A DNA stretch of 64,000 nucleotides, taken from NCBI GenBank assembly GCA_001839685.1, contig MLAK01000699.1, forward strand, positions 1 through 64,000. The letters run 5' to 3'. Made by a program: the position numbers and the translations under genes. Source of the stretch: Tritrichomonas foetus (lineage: Eukaryota > Parabasalia > Tritrichomonadida > Tritrichomonadidae). Shown here one piece after another: positions 48,019-57,778 of this stretch. How positions within the stretch are numbered: the first letter of the stretch is position 1; every line of letters starts with the position of its first letter. The notes beneath the pieces are model-generated. The model ran no database searches and was not told the origin of the DNA. It saw only the letters and a list, made by a program, of their open reading frames with translations.

Positions 48019-50916
48019 TTAGTGAATACCATCTCCAGTTAAATTTCCATTAATTCGCTGTTGTTTTTCATGCGATATTTGACGCATCAATTTAATGAAC
48101 TCTTCAGTATCTTCTTCAGTAAGTGAACAGACTTTAGCTGTTTCTTTGGCTTCATTCATCATTGCTGCAAATCGTTGATAATTATAATCAACAACAGGAG
48201 AAATATCATTCATATCTTCATCAAAATTGGATAATAATGATGTTTCGGTCCAAACTGATCGCCAAACATCTGTAACTTCTTTCTTTTCAATGAAATGGCT
48301 TGAAATATCACAAAATGGAAAATCATTTTCATTATTATGATTCATTTCGGATATAATTTTGTGTGCTTTTATCAAATGACTACAAGGAAGCCCGAAAAGT
48401 GATACTTTATGGCAAGAACAAGAAAACTTATCATTCAAATATGTAACAAGATGTGTTTCGAAGAATTCAGGATCAAAAATTGTAATTTCAGTCGCATTTT
48501 CATTCACTGTAGCTTCTAAACGTTCAGCTTTTTTATTCGATTTAGAAAGACGATCAAGAATATTTGAACCAATTTTCATTGGAATATTAAAACTAATTGG
48601 TTCTGCATCTAAATTTGTTGATAAAAATATTGTAAATTTCGTTTTATTTAATTCAAGTTCATTCATGCATTCAAGAAGAGATAAATATTTATTTGGTTTA
48701 TTTCTAGTTACATATTCACTGAGTTTTGATCCCAAAGAAACGTAATTGAGTCCATAAGTTTTAACATTTCCTAAAATTGCGCGTGAAATCTTGCTGATGT
48801 TTTGAATTATATTGTTATCAGACAAAACTGGAGAAAGTTCGGGAGTTTTAATTAAATTTTCTATGTTTTGTTTTAATATTTCTTCAGATTTTGAATAAAC
48901 AAAAGCTTTTGCAATTTTTGTCGCCTCTGAACGAAATTCATCATTCACCAAATGCAAACTACTTTTCATTGTCATATAAACATCCAAGGCACAAATTACA
49001 TGATTTATTACTGGATTTCCATCCAAATTAGCATCCATAATATTATTCAATCCTGGATTAGCTGTGTTATTTATTGTATTACTCATAGCATTATTAATCA
49101 CATTATTATTATTATTTGGCATTGTGTTGCTGAGATTAGTATTGATAATATTGATGAACTTTTGAGCACCATTAATTGATTGACTGTCGTTTGAAGTTAT
49201 GATTGTTTCGAGGACTTTTGAAAAGTGTGATAAATTCCAAGAAATTTCTAAAAATTCTTTAATTAAGTCTTCATTCGAATCATAGAAAAATGATCCAAAA
49301 CTAATGACTTCTAAATTCTGATTAACGCCAACAATTTGATAAGCATTCCAATTATTTTTATTTGGAAACTCAATTTTCACGATTGAAGCAACATCACCAA
49401 ATCGTTCAATATTTGATAATTCAAATGGTGTGAACGCTGCCAATCCTATATTTTTACCATCTTTTGTGATAAATTCTGCTTTTCCATTGATTGAAATAAT
49501 ATAATCATAAAGTTCTTGGGGCTCATTAATTAATTCATCATTTTTGTAATTTGACAACTCATCAACTTGAGAAGCACTTAAAACGATACCTGTTAGAAAT
49601 TGAATATATTTTACTAAAATTGTAGGAGTTGTTCCAGATTTTCTTAAAATTCGTACAGTTTCAATGATTTCGCGTGGTAATAGAAAATGTGAAGTTTGCA
49701 AGGCATTCAATTGATGAATATGACCTCTTGATTGTTCAGGAATTGAAACTTTACAAGATTTGTCTTTCCTTTCACTAATTGAGAGTTTAAACATACAGTC
49801 ACTTTTATTACTAGTATCAGGTAGTGAACTAGAGCTTTTTCGTTTTCCAATTTTACATCTCAATTGAAGAACTTTGGCTGAAGTTGCCTGATTTTTAACC
49901 AGCCTGACGCCTTGTCTATATGCCCATAAATTAAGTGATTGAAGACAACATTCTTTATTAGTGAATATCATTCCATCAATTTCCTCTGGTTTTAAAATTC
50001 TTGACTTATATTTTTGTGGATTTATTTGGTTAGATAAAAAATCATCATCCATTTCAGATTCAAGAATTTTATAAGGGTTTTCATTTTCAATGAGAGCAAT
50101 TAATTCATTAAACTTGTATTTTTGAATGATTGGCAGGAAAGACACTAATTCAAAATTTTTATCAAGCGCTAATTTAATAAATTCGACATTTTTTGCAATG
50201 ATTGCCATTTTTAGATATTTTTCAAAATTTGTGTTATCTATTTGAAGGGAAAGTGATTTTTCAGTGAAAAAGTATATAATATATTCAGCGAAAGTGGCTT
50301 CCTTTAAAACCGTTGACCTTTCAAAAATTGAAAATGGCACTTTTTCATCTAATTGGGGAATCACAACATTTTCATTTTTGTTTCTGATTTCAGATAAAAG
50401 AAAATCTGGATTTTGACCTTTAGAACGATCAGATTTGAATTGTTTCCAATCGTCATCTTTAAATGATTGAATATCTAATTGAAATTTTTCTGCAATTTTT
50501 AAAATCGATTCATTCGGATTCATTTCGATTAACTCTGGAAGAAAAATTAAAAATAACGGTTTATAATCAGCATCAATTGATGAATATATTTGAATGATAT
50601 TCTGAGAAGTTACGATGTTATTTTCTAGTAAAAGATATAGGAAAAACACTTTTTCTGACGAAAGAGGCGCTGAAATCATATTTTGAAGAAAATTGAAACT
50701 TTGGATTTTATTGAGCTTTCCATTTTTTTCTGTCTGTAGCGAATTGAAAAATGAAACGTATAATTCAGCTTTTTGTGGTCGAATTGAAACGCACTCTACT
50801 AAAATACTTGGTAATTCTGATACTGATATTTCTAAATGTTTAAAAACGCTTTGTAGCTGTTCAACTGTTTCTTGCGTGAGATCAAGGATTTCGTTGAGAA
50901 AATCGGACTTCGACAT
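48019..50916 (-). CDS. Mutator-transposase-derived (FAR1/FHY3-like) protein, probably domesticated
   Basis: The frame begins at TTG (50997); the first ATG is 50916, 22 nt after an initiator, giving 965 residues. Residues 1-290 are helical and resemble the N-terminal segment of trichomonad ankyrin proteins (SILVECVSIRPQKAELYVSF). A FAR1-type zinc/WRKY-like DNA-binding region follows at about 315-420 (ECCLQSLNLWAYRQGVRLVK, later DCMFKL and HIHQLN). A MULE transposase-like core covers 500-640, aligning FGDVASIVKIEF with FGDVVSFDTTY and ETIITSNDSQS with TIITDQDKAM. The first two catalytic Asp are thereby replaced. A SWIM zinc finger (CSCHKVSLFGLPCSH, near 830-845) closes it. No terminal inverted repeats seen. 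Likely a DNA-binding regulator derived from a transposase. Confidence 0.75.
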   Translation of the reverse strand: MSKSDFLNEILDLTQETVEQLQSVFKHLEISVSELPSILVECVSIRPQKAELYVSFFNSLQTEKNGKLNKIQSFNFLQNMISAPLSSEKVFFLYLLLENNIVTSQNIIQIYSSIDADYKPLFLIFLPELIEMNPNESILKIAEKFQLDIQSFKDDDWKQFKSDRSKGQNPDFLLSEIRNKNENVVIPQLDEKVPFSIFERSTVLKEATFAEYIIYFFTEKSLSLQIDNTNFEKYLKMAIIAKNVEFIKLALDKNFELVSFLPIIQKYKFNELIALIENENPYKILESEMDDDFLSNQINPQKYKSRILKPEEIDGMIFTNKECCLQSLNLWAYRQGVRLVKNQATSAKVLQLRCKIGKRKSSSSLPDTSNKSDCMFKLSISERKDKSCKVSIPEQSRGHIHQLNALQTSHFLLPREIIETVRILRKSGTTPTILVKYIQFLTGIVLSASQVDELSNYKNDELINEPQELYDYIISINGKAEFITKDGKNIGLAAFTPFELSNIERFGDVASIVKIEFPNKNNWNAYQIVGVNQNLEVISFGSFFYDSNEDLIKEFLEISWNLSHFSKVLETIITSNDSQSINGAQKFINIINTNLSNTMPNNNNNVINNAMSNTINNTANPGLNNIMDANLDGNPVINHVICALDVYMTMKSSLHLVNDEFRSEATKIAKAFVYSKSEEILKQNIENLIKTPELSPVLSDNNIIQNISKISRAILGNVKTYGLNYVSLGSKLSEYVTRNKPNKYLSLLECMNELELNKTKFTIFLSTNLDAEPISFNIPMKIGSNILDRLSKSNKKAERLEATVNENATEITIFDPEFFETHLVTYLNDKFSCSCHKVSLFGLPCSHLIKAHKIISEMNHNNENDFPFCDISSHFIEKKEVTDVWRSVWTETSLLSNFDEDMNDISPVVDYNYQRFAAMMNEAKETAKVCSLTEEDTEEFIKLMRQISHEKQQRINGNLTGDGIH

Positions 50917-50935
50917 CAAAGAAAGAGAAAAAGAA

Positions 50936-50940
50936 TGTGA
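50936..50940 (-). promoter_or_regulatory. Initiator (Inr) of the transposase-derived gene
   Basis: On the minus strand reads TCACA, with its A at 50938, 22 nt before the ATG at 50916; it supports that start over the upstream non-ATG frame. Confidence 0.45.
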
Positions 50941-51221
50941 TATGTTCTTCTTCGATAAACGGTCTCCCCGCCGATTTTTCAGTGTATATTCGGCCAATCA
51001 AATGAAAATGATGATCATTACTTTCATTTCTTGCCTCGCGTGACTACGAATTCACAATCTTCAAGATATATATACCATATTAAAAAACTAATGTGTAAAC
51101 TATTACAATTTAAAAAATAGCGAAATTCTAATAAAACAAAGATCAAGATTTGATTGATTTTAAAATAATTTATTAAAAAAAACAATAATAGTTACACATT
51201 AGTTAATGATATATAAATTCC

Positions 51222-54200
51222 TTATTCTCCAATATTCTTAGCCAAGTTTGGATTAAGCGTATAAATACATTTTGTCCAATATCTAGAAAATGCATCAGTT
51301 TCTTCTTTCAATGTTTGAAGATAAACTGCAAAATCATCGAGTCTTTTACCAAGTGCAGTTTCATATTCACTATAACCATTATTTCTTTCAACAATCACAC
51401 CTCTGTTTAATGAAGTATCTAAACTATTTAATATAGGCATTTGTTGAGCTTGAGTTTGTTGAACAGGTTCTTCAATTGGTAAAAGTCCTGATTTTGTAGG
51501 CTTTTTCTTTTTATTGAGTGACACTGAACGGTTTGAATTGTGTGAATCTGATTGTCTATTTTGAGAAGGCGTTGAAGGATGGCAAATGGTTTGATTAATA
51601 ATTGGATCCATAACTATACTTAATGTTGGCCAATCTCTTGTATGGAATGGTCTTCCATTTGGATCATTATTTGCAGCAACAGAACGTCTTCCTTTATCTT
51701 TCATTAATTCTCTCATTGTTTTCCTACTAATATTTGTTGATTCACCATTAACTAAATCTTCTTTTTGAACAAATTTATCAAACAATGATAATAATTTTTG
51801 AGTAAAATCTGGAAGATGCAACGAAAACATGTTCATTCCTTTGGTTTCACAATCAACAATTTGTTGACTATAATTATTAATACATTCAAGTTCACGTGAT
51901 GAACGGTCATTTTCGGAGTCAATTAATTGCTTAAGTTCATTCAGTTTATTAAGGTCAGCTAAATCAGGACTCATTTTAGATTTATTTGTGTTTCTTTGTT
52001 TAGCTAATTTCTTCATTTCTTCATCAAAATTGATTTGAGCTTCAGCACGATCTTTTGCGACTAATTCGGTATAAAACATCGTGAAAATGTGATACATACT
52101 CTTCTGAAGTTCTCTGGCAATATTTTCTGAATTTTGAACTTGTGTTCGATAGCGTAAACATGAGTCTTTAACGACAAGGAGAAAATCTTGTGTTGACTTT
52201 TTCAAAATTTCTTCGCATGCTTCAATACATTCATTTTGTTGTGCATGAATGATATTAGGACGAGTTATTGGTAATTTTCTAGTTTTTAAGTTATTATAAT
52301 ATTCAGTAGCTACTTTATTTATAGAATTATTATAATCTTCAGTAAATTGGTCAAACTGTTGTTTAAATGTCAAATTTTTAAGATCACTTTGATTAGGATT
52401 AGGACTATTGATGTCTTGTTGAGGCTGTTGTTGTTTACCACTTTTATTCAATTGAGCCTTTTCACTCGAATTTGGAGCTTGAGTTTTGGATGGTTTTGAA
52501 TCTTTGCCTTGCTTTGATCGACTTTTTGAATGTTTACCATCAATTGGAGTAGTGCTTCCTTGTCTGTCTGTCTTCTTTGGTGATTTTGTGTCACGTATTA
52601 GATCCAACGATGAATCAATTGGCTCTGGTTCGATTTTTGATTTCATTATACTTAAGAAAATACCTCTTTTAATAATCGAAATGCGAGCATCATCAAGTTT
52701 CTTAAGCAGATCAATTAATTTTGCTTGTGAATCAACATTTTCATTTATCACAAGGTTATTAAGAGTTCTTTCAACATCAGCTTCCATCAATTTATTTCTT
52801 GATAAAAGAGCTTCATATTTTGTTTTAGATTCATGTTGAATTTGTCTCAATGTTTCTATGAATCCAACATCAGCCTTGTGATGAGGTAAAGCTGATTCAA
52901 ATTCTTCCAAAACTGAACTACGAAGTTTGGTTATTTCATTTGTAACATCATTTGATTTGGCTTTTAAGTCATTAATTATTCCTTCAACACTTGTTTTCAT
53001 TCTTTCGAAGTATTCATTTGAATGTGCTTTTTCTTCTTCAGAAAATGAATTGTTTCCAAGAACTACACTTTTCATGAATCGTTCATTGACTGAATAGAAA
53101 TTGGTGATAAAATTTTCAATTTCTTTGTTTTGATCATTTGTTTGTTTCTCAAAATATGAGTTAAAGTGTTTATTACTAATTTCAAAATTTTGTATCACTA
53201 CAGAAAAACTTGATGTTGCTTTTTGCTTTTCCAAATTCTCGGTAAATACTTTTAATTTATTGCATTCTGCTGTCATTAATGCTTTTCTTTTTTCAAGAGA
53301 AGCATATAAATTAGAAATTCCTTTATTAAAGTTTGCTGTTGTTCTAATAAAATGTTTTTCGAGTTGAGCTTGTCTAGATTCGATTTGATTCACTCGTTTT
53401 TGAGCAACATTAAGTTCAATTGCATTTGCTCTTGGCGCATGCACTCTCATTCTTTCGTTGAGTTCATCTGTAAGTCTTTCTCTTTCTTCTGAATATGAAG
53501 CACGTCGCATTCGGTTTGTAAATTCATCACAAATTGAAGAAATAAGTGTTTTTCGGAAATTATTTAACCATTCATTTATTTCTTCGTTCACTGGGATATA
53601 AACCCAAACTGATACAGTTCCATCAGATTCTTTGGGAACAACTTCGGATAAAATAAATTCAGGGGCATCAACATCTTCGTAATCGTCAGTTTTCCCTTTC
53701 CCACCTTTTCCTCTTGCTGGTGGTTTTGCTCCACCGCGTCTACCTCTATTTGGAGTATTTTTACCTCTTCCACCACCTTTTCCACCACGTGCAGGTGCTG
53801 CTGATGTTGGAGTTGAAGGCTCATCTAAAAAGTCATCAAATAACGGAATTAATTCAAGTGAACAAATTTCCTCATATTTTGCTCCATTGACTGTTTGAAA
53901 TGCGAAAGAAGAAGCACCGCCAATTTTTGTATCCATTTTTGGTTTCATTGCTCTTCTCCCACTTCTTAATGAAGCTGATTTCTTCTTTTGATCAAGTGAA
54001 CCAATAAATGATGAAGTTGCTTCAAATTCTGTAGAATTTGCGGTTTTCTTCATTTTCAAAATATTTAATATATTTGTCTCTATTTTTTCATATAAAGTAC
54101 AAACAAGTGATGGTTGAGTATCAAATGTTGAAATAATTTTGTCGTATGATTCATGAAATTGTTTTTCAATCTTTTCAAGAATTTGTTTGCATTCAACGAC

Positions 54201-55526
54201 ATGATTTTGAATGTCTTTTTCACCAACTAAAACTAATATTTCATTTGATTTCTGTTCAAGTTCAGTCTCTAATTGATTGATTGTGGAATCTGATGAATTT
54301 GTGATTTCATTCATTTCTTGAGAAACAAATTGATGATTTTCATCAGTTTCGGCAATAAATTTTTGATAATCATCGATTAATGGCTTTAAAAAGTCACGAA
54401 TCGATTCAAATGTCTTCAAAAGTGATTCAGAACGAGCTGTCCAATATTTACTTAATTTTTCAATTAATGAATTATTATATTTTTGTGATTGTTTATAAAG
54501 TGGCATTAATTCAGACATTGCTTGAGATGCATCTGTTTCTGGTGCAAGCTCAAATAATTCTTTTTCAAGTGAAGAAACAAGCTGAGAATTAGTTTGATTC
54601 CTTTCTTCGACTTTTTCTTGGAATTTACTTAAAAATTGAGTTATAAAGTTTTTATGACATTCAAGAATGTCTGTGACTTCTTTCCACCATTCATCTAATT
54701 TACCTTCATTGAAATGTTCAGGTGGTGAAAAAAGTGCTAAATTTGAAACAATTTTCTTAAAGCAATGAGTAAATTTTGACTGATCAACATGAAAATCATG
54801 ATAAAGTGTTCCAAAATCGATTGGATTGAATGGATCGAGTTGTTTTCTTGCTTCTTCGACAATTGTCGTGAATCTGTTTTGTTTCCATTCATCGGCCCTT
54901 TGAATAAATTGAGAATTTATATTCAATGCATGTTCTCTGCATGACATTTCAATTGTATACATTGTTTGAATTAAATGTTGCTTTGTTTGTAAAAATGACT
55001 CATTTAATCTTTTTACTTCGAATGGAAGTTTTTCTGAATATTGATGAGGGATTTGAGGTAAAAATACTTCACATGATGAAAATGCATTATCTACAACTGG
55101 TTTCAGCTTTGAAAAAGATCCAGTATAAATAGCAAATATATCTTCACGAAGTTGTTGTGAAAGTAAAATCAAATTTTCACCAATCGAATTAACCTGATTT
55201 TTTAATTCGTCAAAAGTAAAAGAAGTTGTTCCTAATGTTGATAATATGCTTTCTTGTTTTGCCTTCAGTTCATTTGATTGATTCGCAAAAAGATTCATTC
55301 TTGCTTTTAGTTGATTCTGGCATTCAATTGCAATATCTTTCGTGGATTTTTGAAAAGTACTTAGCACTGACAGGTATTGTTCAACTAATTTCTCTTGATA
55401 TCGTCTTAGTGCGCCATTTGCAGATGTTTGTTCATCTGAAACTGTTTTCGGTAAGAGAGCAACTTCTTTTTCAACATCAATCATTTTCACTTTTTTTAGA
55501 TAACGAACAAATTTATCACTGATCAT
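51222..55526 (-). CDS. Giant coiled-coil protein, CCDC180-like
   Basis: 1434 residues, almost all coiled coil. The first 400 residues resemble the DUF4455 part of CCDC180, with evenly spaced Trp-containing helices (RADEWKQNRF, LFSPPEHFNEGKLDEWWKEV). The C-terminal part recalls DUF4456. CCDC180 is a conserved flagellar protein, and its presence would fit the other axonemal genes here, but my match is weak. Two low-complexity inserts interrupt the coils: an RG/KG-rich stretch near residues 570-610 (GGKGGGRGKNTPNRGRRGG) and a Ser/Gln/Lys-rich stretch near 970-1050. An internal ATG at residue 15 is an alternative start. Antisense frames are shadows. Confidence 0.6.
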   Translation of the reverse strand: MISDKFVRYLKKVKMIDVEKEVALLPKTVSDEQTSANGALRRYQEKLVEQYLSVLSTFQKSTKDIAIECQNQLKARMNLFANQSNELKAKQESILSTLGTTSFTFDELKNQVNSIGENLILLSQQLREDIFAIYTGSFSKLKPVVDNAFSSCEVFLPQIPHQYSEKLPFEVKRLNESFLQTKQHLIQTMYTIEMSCREHALNINSQFIQRADEWKQNRFTTIVEEARKQLDPFNPIDFGTLYHDFHVDQSKFTHCFKKIVSNLALFSPPEHFNEGKLDEWWKEVTDILECHKNFITQFLSKFQEKVEERNQTNSQLVSSLEKELFELAPETDASQAMSELMPLYKQSQKYNNSLIEKLSKYWTARSESLLKTFESIRDFLKPLIDDYQKFIAETDENHQFVSQEMNEITNSSDSTINQLETELEQKSNEILVLVGEKDIQNHVVECKQILEKIEKQFHESYDKIISTFDTQPSLVCTLYEKIETNILNILKMKKTANSTEFEATSSFIGSLDQKKKSASLRSGRRAMKPKMDTKIGGASSFAFQTVNGAKYEEICSLELIPLFDDFLDEPSTPTSAAPARGGKGGGRGKNTPNRGRRGGAKPPARGKGGKGKTDDYEDVDAPEFILSEVVPKESDGTVSVWVYIPVNEEINEWLNNFRKTLISSICDEFTNRMRRASYSEERERLTDELNERMRVHAPRANAIELNVAQKRVNQIESRQAQLEKHFIRTTANFNKGISNLYASLEKRKALMTAECNKLKVFTENLEKQKATSSFSVVIQNFEISNKHFNSYFEKQTNDQNKEIENFITNFYSVNERFMKSVVLGNNSFSEEEKAHSNEYFERMKTSVEGIINDLKAKSNDVTNEITKLRSSVLEEFESALPHHKADVGFIETLRQIQHESKTKYEALLSRNKLMEADVERTLNNLVINENVDSQAKLIDLLKKLDDARISIIKRGIFLSIMKSKIEPEPIDSSLDLIRDTKSPKKTDRQGSTTPIDGKHSKSRSKQGKDSKPSKTQAPNSSEKAQLNKSGKQQQPQQDINSPNPNQSDLKNLTFKQQFDQFTEDYNNSINKVATEYYNNLKTRKLPITRPNIIHAQQNECIEACEEILKKSTQDFLLVVKDSCLRYRTQVQNSENIARELQKSMYHIFTMFYTELVAKDRAEAQINFDEEMKKLAKQRNTNKSKMSPDLADLNKLNELKQLIDSENDRSSRELECINNYSQQIVDCETKGMNMFSLHLPDFTQKLLSLFDKFVQKEDLVNGESTNISRKTMRELMKDKGRRSVAANNDPNGRPFHTRDWPTLSIVMDPIINQTICHPSTPSQNRQSDSHNSNRSVSLNKKKKPTKSGLLPIEEPVQQTQAQQMPILNSLDTSLNRGVIVERNNGYSEYETALGKRLDDFAVYLQTLKEETDAFSRYWTKCIYTLNPNLAKNIGE

Positions 55527-55634
55527 CTAACTTTTAAATAGTTTACATCTCTTTCAGACGAATATATTCTATATTTATCTGGTCCTAAATTCAATGTATT
55601 TGACCATATAAATATTGAAAAAAATATTAAACTT

Positions 55635-55639
55635 TCATT
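55635..55639 (+). promoter_or_regulatory. Initiator (Inr) of the four-helix membrane protein gene
   Basis: TCATT with its A at 55637, 10 nt before the ATG at 55647. Confidence 0.5.
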
Positions 55640-55646
55640 ACTGGAA

Positions 55647-56315
55647 ATGGAATATCTGATTCAAAACGTGAAAAATGATCCTTATAAGAAAAAACTAGTA
55701 AGGATAATCGGTACAATTGGAGCAGTTGGACTAATTGGAGCCCTCATTACTCATATTAATTGGTATCTCAAAATCCACAACTTTTTTTATTTGTCAGATG
55801 GCAGGCCAGGAAATATGCAGGATTTAGTTTTCTATGCAATATTCTTTGAAATATTATCAATACCTGTTTTCACATTATTATATTTTAATGAGCCACAAAA
55901 ACATTCTGAAGAATATAATGACTATGTGCACTTTGGAACAGTGGTTGTTACTATTATAATTATTGGCCTAAACATCTACACGTCTTGGCGATACGATGAA
56001 CAATATTGTGAAGTCGTTTTATACGATTTTGTTCATAGTGCAAACATATGGGATCTTAATAAAGATATATTTAGAAACTATTGGAATAATCTAACAAAGG
56101 GCATGTCAGAAGAAGAACGTTATGCATGTCAAGTTGCCTGGAGTAAAGAAAGATGTCAAACTCCATCCCGACTAATTTCTTACTTAATGTATCCTCAGCT
56201 TTTATTTGGAATTTTGGGTATCTATCTTGCTTTGGACACATTGTTTTTAAAAATGAACACATATCAGATGATAAATGAATCATATTCATTTACATTAGAT
56301 TTTTCACAAGAATGA
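55647..56315 (+). CDS. Four-transmembrane protein, tetraspanin-like topology
   Basis: 222 residues. Hydrophobic segments lie near residues 20-40 (IIGTIGAVGLIGALI), 60-82 (LVFYAIFFEILSIPVFTLLYF), 95-113 (FGTVVVTIIIIGLNIYTSW) and 180-200 (YPQLLFGILGIYLAL). A loop of about 65 residues with three Cys separates segments 3 and 4. This is the layout of tetraspanins and claudin-like proteins, but the CCG motif is absent, so I cannot name the family. Short N- and C-terminal tails face the cytosol by charge. Divergent from the CCDC180-like gene with 120 bases between them. Confidence 0.7.
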   Translation: MEYLIQNVKNDPYKKKLVRIIGTIGAVGLIGALITHINWYLKIHNFFYLSDGRPGNMQDLVFYAIFFEILSIPVFTLLYFNEPQKHSEEYNDYVHFGTVVVTIIIIGLNIYTSWRYDEQYCEVVLYDFVHSANIWDLNKDIFRNYWNNLTKGMSEEERYACQVAWSKERCQTPSRLISYLMYPQLLFGILGIYLALDTLFLKMNTYQMINESYSFTLDFSQE

Positions 56316-56568
56316 TAGTCAATGATAGCTAATTCCAAATTTTATTGTTAAATCTGTTCTTTCATCCAAATATTTTTTCCAATTTTTTCCAAAATGTTAA
56401 ATTGAAATGAGATATATATTGTTGTCAATATAATTTGTATTATTACTGCTAATATGAAGTGATAAATAAATCACATTCGAAGATATGAGTCCAAAATTTT
56501 TACGTTGTTCGATGTAAATTCAAAGAATATTTGAGAAGGAGCCCGTTTATTACATCATCCATATTTTA

Positions 56569-57516
56569 ATGACAGCTCAAGAAGTCGCGGAAAAACTCTA
56601 TACCGATACTCTTATTGCTGGACCAATGGTTAGAGGTTCATCTCACATCTTTAGGATTTCATGCCTCGAACACGGATGCGATGTTGTATTTTCGCCAGGC
56701 CTCGTCGATCTCGCTTTAATCAAGTCTACTCGTGTTGTTGAAAACGATCATGTTATGCTTATCAGTGAATCCAACGGTCATAAATCGGTTATTTTCCAAA
56801 CCTGCGAAGAAGAAAAAGGAAAAATCGTTTTACAATTAGTCTCAAACGACTCCGCAAACGCAATTAAAGCATCAGAAATTCTCGCAAATGACGTCGTCGG
56901 CTATGATTTAAACTGTGGCTGTCCAGAAAGCTTCGCCTGCCATCGCGGATCTGGAAGCGCGATTGAACTCGAAACAGCTGTTGATATTGTAAAAGGCCTT
57001 TCCCGCAATACAAGCAAGCCAGTAAGTGTCAAATTTAGAGTTTTCCCCGAAATAGAAAAAACCATCCAATTTGCAAAAGCCATCGAAGCAGCAGGTGCTA
57101 AAGCAATCACTGTCCACGGTCGCCTTAAAGAGCAGAAACACCATGGTGAAGTCGATTTTGCCAAAATGAAGGCTGTTTTCGATTCAGTGAAAATTTGCAC
57201 AATTGGAAATGGCGGAGTGACTTCACGCTCAGACGCTGAAAGAATGAAAAATGAAACAGGATGTAATGCCGTCATGATTTCTGGAGCAGCTCTTCGAAAC
57301 CCTTCAATATTTAGAGAACAGCCTCTCTCTGAAATTGAAGCTCTCGCTGCTATGGCAAAAGTTGGGAAACAACATCACCTCGAATTTAAAGATTGTAAAT
57401 GGTCACTCCAGCAAGTCCTACAATCTCAAAAATCACTCTCAAAAGCAATGGGAAGCAGCTTCAGTCAGGCTCAAACATGGGAGGAAGCAGATGAAGTCAT
57501 CCTTAAGAATCTCTAA
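56569..57516 (+). CDS. DUS2: tRNA-dihydrouridine synthase 2
   Basis: 315 residues. An FMN enzyme that reduces U20 in tRNA. TIM-barrel hallmarks of Dus2 are present: AGPMVRGSSHIFRI (compare APMVRVGTLPMRL), LVDLALIKSTRVV, and VIFQTCEEEKGKIVLQL (compare VFRTCEREQNRVVFQM). Others are GYDLNCGCPESFACHRGSG (compare GIDVNMGCPKQYSTKGGMG, Cys kept), VSVKFRV (FMN Lys), TVHGR, and IGNGGV. The catalytic Cys is retained, but the Met-Gly before it and the Lys after it differ (CG-CPE). No dsRNA-binding domain at the C-terminus, unlike animal DUS2. A TCATCC lies 12 nt before the ATG. Confidence 0.9.
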   Translation: MTAQEVAEKLYTDTLIAGPMVRGSSHIFRISCLEHGCDVVFSPGLVDLALIKSTRVVENDHVMLISESNGHKSVIFQTCEEEKGKIVLQLVSNDSANAIKASEILANDVVGYDLNCGCPESFACHRGSGSAIELETAVDIVKGLSRNTSKPVSVKFRVFPEIEKTIQFAKAIEAAGAKAITVHGRLKEQKHHGEVDFAKMKAVFDSVKICTIGNGGVTSRSDAERMKNETGCNAVMISGAALRNPSIFREQPLSEIEALAAMAKVGKQHHLEFKDCKWSLQQVLQSQKSLSKAMGSSFSQAQTWEEADEVILKNL

Positions 57517-57778
57517 TTTATTTGTAATAAATATAATATCAATTAAAAATACCAAAAAAACTGATTTTTTTTATGATTCATAAGTAATTATTTAAGAAAA
57601 TGGATTCATTTGAGTGAATTATTATTGATGAAATAATAGGATCAATGTTTCTGTCCAGTCTAGAGCGTGCAATCAATTTTGGTGATTGATGTTTTCGACC
57701 AGATAAATATAGAAAACACCAAAGAAATTTGGCCTTAGTGCTTGATTTTTTCACCTGTTATTAAAATCGCCGAAAAAC

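Noticed and set aside
52486..52839. Antisense ORF of 117 residues inside the CCDC180-like gene
   Set aside because: Ser/Leu/Phe-rich shadow of the coding strand.
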